The notes below the pieces were generated by a model. The model was not told the origin of the DNA. It saw only the letters and a list, made by a program, of their open reading frames with translations, and did not search any database. A DNA stretch of 64,000 bases from Ceratopteris richardii (taxonomy: Eukaryota; Streptophyta; Polypodiopsida; Polypodiales; Pteridaceae), in NCBI GenBank assembly GCA_020310875.1, contig CM035437.1, forward strand, positions 51,092,027 through 51,156,026, written 5' to 3'. Each line of letters starts with the position of its first letter. Position 1 is the first letter of the stretch. Shown here piece by piece: positions 1 to 9,400 of the stretch. Position numbers and translations under genes: made by a program.

Positions 1-18
1 AGATGTCAATCTCCAACA
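1..18 (+). repeat. 3' tip of the 5' LTR of copia A1
   Basis: The bases are identical to the last 18 bp of the 3' LTR ending at 14286, including the terminal CCAACA. The rest of this LTR lies outside the window. Confidence 0.9.
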
Positions 19-20
19 AT

Positions 21-32
21 TGGTATCAGAGC
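21..32 (+). other. Primer binding site of copia A1
   Basis: TGGTATCAGAGC, the standard plant copia primer site complementary to the 3' end of initiator tRNA-Met, lies two bases after the LTR end. Confidence 0.9.
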
Positions 33-372
33 ATGTCGTCCCTTCATCTAGGGTGCCGTCGACACTCCTCCGGTTGCAGTCTCACAATCGCATGAATTTT
101 GGTGAGCATACTCAGCGTGTTTTCGAGATCAAAATAGCTTTACTGTGTGGTGCCAAAATCATGATCTGAGCTCGTTTCAGCCTCCGAACACACTATCGTA
201 GTGCTTGTGCAGGCTATTTCCTCTTTTTGTGCCAAAGGTATATACCAGTTTTTGTTCCCTAGTATAAGCGTCTCGAAGTGTGCTACAGGTCTAGTGGAAT
301 TCATCTTGGCAGTTCTATTCAACTTTTGAGATACAGTCAATTTTCTGCATCAGGGTATTTTAGTCACCGGCC

Positions 373-2130
373 ATGGCTGAAAGCAGTGATGTATTCCGTA
401 TGTTGGCTGTTGAGGATAAGTTGGATGGTACCAACTACTCATTATGGGCTTATATGATGTGACATGTATTGGTTGCAAAAGGACTGTGGAACATTGTGCA
501 GGGTGTTGAAAAATTTCCTATCACACCTACAACTATTACAACTGTAGGTACAGAAGCTGAGGCAGAAGGTGTCGAAGATGATGATATTCTGCATATTCTT
601 GTGCGTGCTACGATTTCTACTGCACCTACTGTAGAGAAAATTCATTGGGATGGTAGAGATGCCAAGACACATGGATTGATAGCTTTGTCTATCAAACATG
701 CCATTATTTCTCACATTCGCTCTTGCAGAACACCTAAGGATGCTTGGGATACACTTACCACATTGTACCAAGCTAGGAATGAGGCTCGTGTTGCTTACCT
801 TCGAAAACAGTTGGAGAGTGAGCACATGAATGAAGGTGATTCTATGGACATTTTTTTAACAAAGATCAAAGACCTGAAGGAACAATTGATTTCTGTTGAT
901 GAGGTTATACCAGATAGCTGACTTGTGCAGACTGTTCTGAATGGTCTTCCTGATTCATATCAGAGTTTTGCTTCTACTCTTCGGTTAATGATAAAAGGCA
1001 ATCCAAATGCCTTGTCATTTGAGGAGTTAGTCTCTGTTATGTTGCAGGAAGATTAGTCCAGGCAAAACAGGTCCATTATGCGTGTTGCAGATCAAGCTTT
1101 CCTAGCTAGTCAGAAGGGCAAAGGAAAATGGAGCTCTTCAACTAGTAAGCAAAAATCTGCAAATGCTGCACATTCAAAGAAGGAAGATAAAGATGAGAAG
1201 AAATCAGAAAAGCAGAAATTGTTTTGCAAGTACTGTAAAGGGAATGATCATATCATAAAGAACTGTCCAAAACTAGCTACTAAAGAGGCAAAGAAGAAAG
1301 AGGCCGGAATGGTTGTTGCAGAGGCCTCTACACCAAAAACAAAGTTTGCTAAATCTTGTGCAGGAAGAAGAATGGGTGTTTACTACTTCTGCATTTTTGA
1401 CCCATCTTCTCATGAGTAGTGCATGTCTGCAGTAGACTCAGATGTTTGGTATTTTGACAGTGGGGCGACCAAACATATTACCTCGCAGCACAGTTTCTTC
1501 TCTTCACCCGAGCCTGCCCCTACAGGGAATACTGTTACATGTGCCAACAACTCCTCTTATCCTGTTAGGTGAGTTGGTAAGATCATTTTGACTACTGCTG
1601 ATGGTAGTTCTTTCACTTTGTCATATGCTTTATTTGTGCCAAGGATCAAGAAGAACCTGTTGTCAATTTTTGCATTAGCCAAGATTGGCTTGGTTGTTAA
1701 ATTTATTGATGACAGGTGTACAATTCATTATCTGTCAAATGGCGATGTGATTATTGCTTCTGGCATTTTATGTCATGGGCTGTATAAGCTCATAGACTAT
1801 GAAAGATCTATGAATGATTCAGCATGTGCAGTACATGAGTCTTAGGCTATGTCAGATGCAAAGCTTTGGCATGCAAGCTTTGGTCATCTGAATTTTGCTA
1901 GTTTGATATGCCTACAGAAATCTGAAATGGTGTTCTCTTTGCCCAAACTTGAGGCACCTGGAAAACATGTTTGTGAAGGCTGTATTTTGGGCGAAATGCA
2001 GCATTCCTCATTTCCAAAAGATGGTTCAGTTTGGGCTTCTCATAAATTGCAACTTGTACATAGTGATGTCTGTGGTCCTATGCAGACACCTTCTTTGGGA
2101 AATCATCTCTACTTCGTGACTTTCATTGAT
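373..2130 (+). pseudogene. Copia A1 gag, protease and N-terminal integrase (degraded, left part)
   Basis: Reading starts at ATG 373 and gives a copia gag (UBN2-like region), then a zinc knuckle of the form C-x2-C-x4-H-x4-C (CKYC...H...C, about 1228-1266). The aspartic protease motif DSGA lies near 1458, followed by the integrase zinc finger (H..H..C..C, about 1868-1985) and the first integrase catalytic region, up to the residues FVTFID. The frame is broken by several stops: a TGA at about 460, others near 919 and 1055, and another at 1570 in the protease. The TGA at about 460 corresponds to CGA in the related copy on the minus strand near 46.07 kb, so it looks like a CpG to TpG change. The sequence stops abruptly at 2130, where the DNA transposon begins, and resumes at 11475. 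Confidence 0.9.
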
Positions 2131-2156
2131 AACAGCGAGTCGTAACAAACGAGAAC
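2131..2156 (+). repeat. Left terminal inverted repeat of the DNA transposon
   Basis: It starts AACA and contains the blocks GAGTC, AACAAA and GAGAAC. Read inverted, it matches 11449-11474 at 21 of 26 positions. Shorter echoes of it (CGTAAAAAGAGAAC at 2162-2175 and CGTAAAAAA at 2181-2189) follow immediately as subterminal repeats. Confidence 0.85.
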
Positions 2157-2336
2157 TATGTCGTAAAAAGAGAACACTCTCGTAAAAAATCAAGCAAATG
2201 GCAGCTTATGTTTGAGATTCCTTTATACCAGTATACATATATTACAAAAATGAGGTGAAAACATGTGATTTTTGACATTTTTTGTCATTTTCTCATAAAA
2301 AAGAGCTCAAAATGTAGTCAAAATTTCACTATATAA

Positions 2337-2425
2337 GGCATTGACATGTCCCACAATGTATATGATAAGACATTGACATGTCCAAAATCTAAATGATAGG
2401 ACATTGACATGTCTAAAATCTATAT
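2337..2425 (+). repeat. Left subterminal direct repeats, about 31-bp period
   Basis: Three copies of CATTGACATGTC begin at about 2339, 2371 and 2402, followed by similar tails (AAAATCT in the last two). Each contains the 8-bp palindrome GACATGTC. Repeats of this kind near transposon ends often bind the transposase; that role is inference here. The stretch 2190-2585 otherwise shows no gene. Confidence 0.7.
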
Positions 2426-2585
2426 AAAGAATGTAGAACTGAATAGTTCTTATACAAAAATAACATTTTAGACATATTTTTAATGGGTGGATATCTGATT
2501 GTTAGTCAAAATTGCTACAAAACATGGTTTCATTAACCAAACTACTTCGAGGCATTTACAAAAGCACTAAAAATGTCTGAGAGCT

Positions 2586-5336
2586 TCAATGCATCTCACA
2601 ACTTTGTCGATCTATGTCTACACCCTCATCATCTGATGCACTTGATTCAGTCTCATACTGTTGAGAGCTCTCTTCTTCTTCTTCTATATCCACAAGAGCT
2701 CTGTCTTCATCCACGTACATATCAAATTCTGCAGGATCATGCACAACTCTTCTTGTTTGCCTATGATTTCCTGTACCACATACATCTGGAAGCTTTTGTT
2801 TTATCATGTTGATGGTTGCTTTCCTCAAGTGACCTGTTTTTGTCAAGGAAAAATCATAAACAAGAATATCTACATCATCCATTTTAAGAGTGGATGTGCT
2901 TCGAATATTCTTTTTCTTTTTTGAACCTGTTCGTCTAGTATCACACACCATTTCTAAGTTATATTTACCTGTGAATGCATTACTACTTTTAGTGTAATAC
3001 CAATGCACCATCAAAGCCTCTATTCTTCTCTGATCAATATCTTTAGTTATCTCTAAAACCTTTGCAATCCAAAATGGTCTGGTAGCCTCATCACCATCAG
3101 CAAGAACTGCAATAAGTGTTCCAACATTTATCTCTATTAAATTTCCTTGCCATCTTGCTTCTGCCTGTTTTGTCATCCTTGGGCCTACATAAATATTTCT
3201 TTCTGGTGGATGTATAAAACTTTGAAGTGCATCTGCATTACATGCTTGGGCCACATTCACGGATCTTTGTGTACAAAAATCCCATGTGAATGGAACATCA
3301 ACTGACCAGTGACCTGCCATTGTATACTGTATAATCTCTTCTTGATGATTGAAAAAGTCCTCCCACCAAGATACATCTTGATCTCCAGCATATTTTTTTG
3401 CACGCTCAATATGTCTCTTCTTTTCAATGAGTGCATGCATCCAGCTTTTACTTTGATCAACCACATTTCCACATCTTTCTGTATTGTTTTTATCTTCATA
3501 TGGTGATTGTTCTGCACCATACACTGTCACAGTAGACAAATTAGGCACCTGCAATAAGAATCTGCATCCCTCTTTAGGCTCCCACCCAAGAGAAGATGAA
3601 TACTGCTTTGCAAATAAAAGGGTTATTTCATCAACCCTCCTCATCAAGAATACATGGTTGAAACTAATATTGTGCAATGGAGCCAAAACCTTAGCACTGT
3701 TATCAAGGCCCATTGAGCAAAAGTGCTTAAAGTCATAAATATGTGTGAGGTGTTGAACTTCTGGTTTTGGAGTATATGCTTCTGAAATCAACTCAGATAA
3801 AATCGGAAGAGTAAAAGCATTGTTACGTGCCAACTTCTTAGAGAAAGTACTGAACATTTGATCAATGTGATCATGAGTGTGGCCAACCAGAAGGAAATTT
3901 ATCTTAACCTTCTGAAATACCTGTTTTTCAACAAGCATGCTTAAATATCCAAAGACTGTAGAATTTTTATTCTCTCTTGCAGTATTATCTAGTTGCAAAT
4001 ATAGAGTTGGTGGCAAAAGACCCTTCCATGATTGCAAAACACGATGAATGACAGTAACTGTAAGGTTTGGATCATTATGCACATTCGGATATGTGAAGAA
4101 AACCTTGGACATTACAGTTCCATTGTATACCAAAGCACCAACCAAATGCATTTGCACAAGGACTTCATCTCCAATGTCCTTAAGGATGCGATAAAAATGT
4201 GGCAAACAAGTTTTTTTTTTATCCATACCATCGATCAACAAACACATATAACGCTCCGGATTTCTGAGTGCTTTACTTCGATGATGAATTGCTTTCTTTC
4301 TCTCTAAAGCTTGACTCTGACGATGGTTGTTAAGAAGGTTTTTAAAATTATTATTTTCCTGTGGTGTTGTAGCCCCTTTTGCCATGTTTTTCAAAGTGGC
4401 GCAAACTGAACATTCACCCATTCTAACTTTACGAGGAATAGAAACATTGTTAAACTCTTCCTTCCATAATCGAGTAAAGTGACGATACAACACATACTTC
4501 TCATTTCTATTTTCCATGTCTTCTCTATATATTTGAAATACCTCTCCACGAGTAAAGTTATCTGACAAGTGCAACCTTCCAGTTGTAGGCATAACCTCAC
4601 AATGCAAGCTAAAATAGTTCATCATCCAATTCATTGCATGACGTCCAACAGATCCTTTGGTCCCAACATGGAACGTATCCAAAATGAGATCCCCATTCAA
4701 AAGCCCTTGTTGAACCCTATGTATTCTAAAATTTCCCACACCCATTGCAATTTTAAATGCAGCCCTACAACATCGCATCCCTTGACTAAAGAAATATTCA
4801 AAACCAACACGTGTTACTGACATGTTATCCTCAATCATTTGCATGTGAGAAACAAGGTATATATCCTGCCTTTCACTATCTAAATGGAGGAATTTTTCTC
4901 TTAGGTGCTTTAGTTTCTTCATTCCTAAATTGTACAAACATTTCAAACCACAACAATGCTTCACAATATCCAATGCAATCTGTCTATCTGAAGTAAGAAA
5001 TTTAAATCTTTTTTGACTTACTTCACGAGGCCTTCTTTTAAATTGTAGATTGAGCTTGCTTTGCTTTTTCGTTGCTCCACATGCACTTGAGTTAGAAGGG
5101 AGATCAATGGTTGGATCAGATGGGAGATCAAGAGGTGCATTTGGTTGAGCAGCATTGCATTGTGAATTGGATAACTTAAATGACTCAACAGAAAACATGG
5201 AACCATCAGCACGTCCTAAATCATAGGGATCATCACTTCTGTGGAAAGGATCAACTGAGAACAATGAATCCGAAACTGTATCAATATGAGCAGAAGAAGC
5301 TGATGCCCAAGCATCCACTGAAAATATTGAGCTCAT
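2586..5336 (-). CDS. DUF7869-like protein, probable DDE-type transposase of the 9.3-kb transposon
   Basis: This is one uninterrupted 916-codon frame. I chose the ATG at 5336 (context AAGATGA), because the frame can be extended upstream only through a TTG. The N-terminus carries three short echoes (SIFSVDAW, SLFSVDPF, SMFSVESF). A Cys-rich helical region with the motif CCGLKC follows, then CSVC in the segment before the core. The core has acidic residues spaced like an RNase-H/DDE fold: LLIDGMD (D369/D372), LQLDNTARENKN (D450, E455) and VGHTHDHIDQ (D489/D492). The QLDN...ENKN...GHTH-x-x-ID pattern is what I recognise from the uncharacterised DUF7869 family of plants and invertebrates. The C-terminal third is acidic. 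The gene is transcribed away from the methyltransferase gene and sits entirely within the TIRs, so transposase is the natural role, though a direct catalytic match is inferred, not shown. It appears intact, in contrast to its neighbours. Confidence 0.8.
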   Translation of the reverse strand: MSSIFSVDAWASASSAHIDTVSDSLFSVDPFHRSDDPYDLGRADGSMFSVESFKLSNSQCNAAQPNAPLDLPSDPTIDLPSNSSACGATKKQSKLNLQFKRRPREVSQKRFKFLTSDRQIALDIVKHCCGLKCLYNLGMKKLKHLREKFLHLDSERQDIYLVSHMQMIEDNMSVTRVGFEYFFSQGMRCCRAAFKIAMGVGNFRIHRVQQGLLNGDLILDTFHVGTKGSVGRHAMNWMMNYFSLHCEVMPTTGRLHLSDNFTRGEVFQIYREDMENRNEKYVLYRHFTRLWKEEFNNVSIPRKVRMGECSVCATLKNMAKGATTPQENNNFKNLLNNHRQSQALERKKAIHHRSKALRNPERYMCLLIDGMDKKKTCLPHFYRILKDIGDEVLVQMHLVGALVYNGTVMSKVFFTYPNVHNDPNLTVTVIHRVLQSWKGLLPPTLYLQLDNTARENKNSTVFGYLSMLVEKQVFQKVKINFLLVGHTHDHIDQMFSTFSKKLARNNAFTLPILSELISEAYTPKPEVQHLTHIYDFKHFCSMGLDNSAKVLAPLHNISFNHVFLMRRVDEITLLFAKQYSSSLGWEPKEGCRFLLQVPNLSTVTVYGAEQSPYEDKNNTERCGNVVDQSKSWMHALIEKKRHIERAKKYAGDQDVSWWEDFFNHQEEIIQYTMAGHWSVDVPFTWDFCTQRSVNVAQACNADALQSFIHPPERNIYVGPRMTKQAEARWQGNLIEINVGTLIAVLADGDEATRPFWIAKVLEITKDIDQRRIEALMVHWYYTKSSNAFTGKYNLEMVCDTRRTGSKKKKNIRSTSTLKMDDVDILVYDFSLTKTGHLRKATINMIKQKLPDVCGTGNHRQTRRVVHDPAEFDMYVDEDRALVDIEEEEESSQQYETESSASDDEGVDIDRQSCEMH

Positions 5337-6407
5337 CTTCACTGAGTTCACAGAAGACTGAAGATGAATGACCTTTTTAAATAAGTAGAAATCCGAGATC
5401 AAGTGAAGATGTCACATCAAATGTCACATAAAGAAGATATGAAATCAAAAGTTTATTAAAGTACATTAAATAACATTAAACATCAAATTACATCAAATAA
5501 CTTAATTACTCAAATATACACTAATAAGGGAACCAAAGATTTGATTCACTTTTGAAATGAGAAACACAATTGATTTCTAACTAGATATGAGTCATTGAGT
5601 CTTAGCATTGTGAGTGAATCAAAATATATCCAAGTTGAGTTCCAACTGGATTATATATTAAAATTGTTTGTAGTAGTGCCATTGAAGACTATACAAGAAG
5701 AAATTTTACCTTTGGTACTAAATAAGATTTCAAGGATTAGGTTTCATTGTAGTCTTGGCTAGATCTCAAAGAGGTAGATGAAAGTATATTAAAAAAGAAT
5801 TATGTGTAAAAGAGGTACTTGGAATGTTTATTCATACATTGGTTTTCCATTTCAGCAATGTGTTACAAGATAAATGTGAATATGAATTAAAGTGAGGAGG
5901 ATAAGACTATAAAGATGTCATTAATCTCCCATATTCAACACAACTTAGACTTGAAGTGTATTTTCCATGCAAATGTACATAAATAGTTGCAAGGTTCTTT
6001 AGTTGAATGTTTATTCATACATTGATTTTCCATTTCAACAATGTGTTACAAGATAAATGTGAATATGAACTAAAGTGAAGAGGATAACACTATAAAGATG
6101 TCATTAATCTCCCATATTCAACACAACTTAGACTTGATTTTCTCCCAAGCAAGAGATTCTAAGAAAAAATTTCTACATGAGATTAGACATCCTCATGTAC
6201 ATACCATACTCTTGCCATTGAAGTGTAATTTCCATGCAAATGTATATAAATAGTTGCAATGTTCTATGAATATTTCATTATAGTGGCTCTGAAACAGCCT
6301 ATTTGTGTGAGTGGTATTCCCTGGTTAGATTGGTTGACAGATATAGTTAGCAACTGGACTCATTCAGTTAGATCCAGTTAGTCTCTGGTTCAAGTTACCC
6401 AATTGCC
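5337..6407. promoter_or_regulatory. Divergent promoter region between the two transposon genes
   Basis: About 1.1 kb separates the two divergent start codons. It is AT-rich, contains no convincing ORF, and holds a roughly 180-bp direct duplication (listed separately). A TATA box for the plus-strand gene is clear at 6408. I find no equally clear TATA box for the minus-strand gene. Confidence 0.6.
5822..6271 (+). repeat. Tandem direct duplication in the intergenic promoter region
   Basis: Copy 1 runs about 5822-5999 and copy 2 about 6004-6271. Both begin GAATGTTTATTCATACATTG and end in a segment containing ATAAATAGTTGCAA followed by GTTCT. Copy 2 has about 80 bp of extra sequence before its last third. 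The copies differ at only a few positions, so the duplication is recent relative to the flanking elements. Confidence 0.8.
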
Positions 6408-6415
6408 TATAAATA
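6408..6415 (+). promoter_or_regulatory. TATA box of the ParB-methyltransferase gene
   Basis: TATAAATA lies 76 bp upstream of ATG 6484, a normal distance for a plant gene with a short 5' UTR starting near 6440. Confidence 0.75.
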
Positions 6416-6483
6416 GCAGAGGAGGAGATCATTCTCATTTTCAAAATCCACGAGCAACAGAGAGCAACAGAGCACAGACAGCT

Positions 6484-9400
6484 ATGGAGCACAGAGCTCA
6501 GCATACAAGCAAGGCAACTATGATGGAGAAGAAGAATGTTGGCAAGAGTACCAAGAGGTAGGCAAAATCATACCATAAAAAAAGATTCCTAAAAGATTCC
6601 CTTTGTATGTTTGTGTAAAGAGTCTGCTTTCTAGATTTTTATTTTTATTAGCTCTAAAAATACAGATCCAATGAGGGTACAGCTCGATGCCTGGCATCGA
6701 CTTTTAGGTGTAAGTCGATGCCAGGCATCGACTTGAGGCTGCAAGTCGATGCCAGGCATCGACTTGAGGCCTTAGGTCGATGCCTGGCATCGACTTGCAC
6801 CTGAAAGTCGATGCTAGGCATCGACTTTGTGTGCAAGTCGATGCCAGGCATCGACTTGCAGGTGCAAATCGATGCCAGGCATCGACTTGAGGCTTCAAGT
6901 CGATGCCTGGCATCGACTTGCAGCCTCAAGTCGATGCAAGGCATCGACTTGCCTGACATCGAAGTTTGCCTTAAAGTCGATGCCAGGCATCGACTTTAGG
7001 GTGCAAAGTCGATGCCAGGCATCGACTTTAGGGTGCAAAGTCGATGCCAGGCATCGACTTTTGGGTGGAAGTCGATGCTATGCATCGACTTTTAGGTTCA
7101 AGTCGATGCCAGGCATCGACTTTTAAGTGCAAGTCGATGCCCGGCATCGACTTGCACACAAAGTCGATGCCTGGCATCAACTTGCACTTAAAAGTCGATG
7201 CCTGGCATCGACTTGAACCTAAAAGTCGATGCCTGGCATCGACTTGGGCCTTTGAAAACCACATTTACGTATGAGCTGATTATTCCAAGCGCCTTCAGGG
7301 ATGCGGAGTCCAAGAGTGAGAGGCCCTTCAAGAAACTGAAAGTCACCATGGGCTCTGGTGATCAGCAACGTGACAAAGGCATTGGTCACCAAGCGAAACC
7401 AAAGAAACTTATTGTATCTTTATCCTCTAAGAAGGCCAGCAACCCGCTAGGAATATCCTCAAGTGGACAGAGTAGCATCAAAATTCCTGAGGATGATCCA
7501 ACTATGAAGGATAGGTCGAGGGACGCTGAGGTTTTAAGGACAGATCGTCAACTGCGGGACATGACAAATCTGGAGTGGTGCCTTCAGTATGTTGAAGAGA
7601 AGAATGCAGTCCTTCTTATGTTCGCAGGGGCATATGGGAGAGGAAAGATCACGACAACACAAGGTTTTCAGTATGGCTTTGTGTACAAACTGGATTATGA
7701 AGATGAGGATTCTGACAACCTCCTTTTCTTGGTAGAGACATCGAAAGGTTTGAGAAATGTTATATGCAAGATGGATTTCTTGTGCCCAGAGTGCTGTGTT
7801 CCAGATCGTCTAGCTGAGATATGCAGGGACTCAGTCAATCTTATCAAGGACTTGATGCCATGGATCCAGGGCAATATCATGCCAACACAACAGAAGATGA
7901 CAACCCCTTTAAAGGCAAGGGGTAAGCAGAGCGTGCAGAAAAAGCTTCAAAAGAAAAAGAAGAGAATTTCAGAAGAGGAGTCTTCTGACTCAAGCTCTAG
8001 CTCTGAGGATATAATTGTTGCACCTGGTGGAGAGCTTGCCTCGGGTGTTCTTGGTACTGAGCAGAACAAGATGAGGGAGGATATAGCTAAAAGAAAAATT
8101 GTGAAGAAGGGGCAGTTGTTCCACCTGCCAATCAATATCATCCACAGGCCACCAATAGATCCAGTCACAAGGAGGAGGCCCCTTGAGATCAGGGAGCCAC
8201 ACAATTTGCATGTGCATAATCTTAAGAAGAAAATGAGAATAAATCCTCATGCTACTGTTGTGCCATTCCTTGTCATGGTGGATCCGAATGAGTGCAGCTC
8301 TGTGGAAGAGTTCAATGAGGGTTTATTTGAGGAGTATACTTATTATGTGATTGGAGGTTCACACTCTGCAGAGGCCCGTAGATAGCTAGTGAAGGAGCAC
8401 CCTACCACTTTTTTATTTAGGTATGCAGAGTGTAAGATATATGCTGGTCTTACAACTGAGGAAGCCAAGCTTCTTGCTTGGGATCACAACAATGACAATG
8501 ACTACAGGCAAAAAATGTCCTCCATAGAGAGAATTCAGTTCTTCCACCATGAATATGAAGATTGTCTTGTTAAGGAAGCTGGAAGAATACATCCCAATCT
8601 ACGAAAGCAATGCCTTATTGAGGTTGGAATTGCACTGGATGAGAATAGAAAGTCTGATGCCTTGAGGAAATATGATCCATGGTTTCAACTGGCATTCAGA
8701 TCAGGTGAGATCTGGGATCTACAGGATAGAATTTTCACAATGTGGGAGAACAAGGAGGTCAAGGGCCAGAAGCAACGAAAGTCGAGGCCAGACCCACAGG
8801 TTGATCTGAAGGGAAAGGGAAGGAAAGCTGACCTCTCAATTGAAGAGGCTCCCGAGGACATGAAGCTGACACCATGGAGGGCCCTTCAAGGAATCAAGGA
8901 TGATACATTGATCATATCAACTTTGTCAAGGGTAATCTCCAAGGACTTAAGCCTGGAGGAGATGGTGACTGAGCTCAATAAGTATGTATGTTATTCTCAG
9001 ATCCTTTTTCCCTCCTCCCATGTTTCTGTTCTAACCTAGTCTCTTTTTAATTTCTATGACTGTAGTCATAAAGTTTACATGAAGATTCAGGAGGTCATGA
9101 TGAAGAGGCTGGGTTGCTTTTCTTGGACAGAGGTCCAAAGAGACTATCCAACCACATCATCCTACAAAGCTTTATTAGAATATTTCATCCTTTTCCGTGA
9201 TTGGGTAGGTTCTCTTTCTGAGGTTGTGCCTGGTTTGCCATTAGGTTAGATGCCTTGATTCACCAAACCAATTTAATGCCAGGCTTTTAGTACGAATTCG
9301 ATGCCTGGCATCGACTTACGGCTAAAGTCGATGCCTGGCATCGACCTGCAGCCAAAAGTCGATGCCTGGCATTGACTTGGGGGCATAAGTCGATGCCCGG

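Noticed and set aside
442-825. Antisense ORF across copia A1 gag
   Set aside because: Shadow of the plus-strand gag; no features of its own.
5337-5402. Extended N-terminus of the DUF7869-like protein starting at 5402
   Set aside because: The codon there is TTG. The first ATG in this frame is at 5336, with a good context.
6654-7274. Six overlapping frames on both strands encoding repeated SMPGIDL/ARHRL-type peptides
   Set aside because: They are translations of the palindromic satellite. The array is symmetric, so both strands stay open; it lies in an intron between good splice sites.
7947-8250. Two antisense ORFs across the ParB-like exon
   Set aside because: Shadows of the plus-strand coding exon, which shows conserved motifs and consistent splicing.
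8383-8385. Rescue of the TAG by RNA editing or stop-codon reassignment
   Set aside because: U-to-C editing of stops is known in plant organelles, not for nuclear transcripts, and the gene has spliceosomal introns. Neighbouring genes use TAG as a stop.
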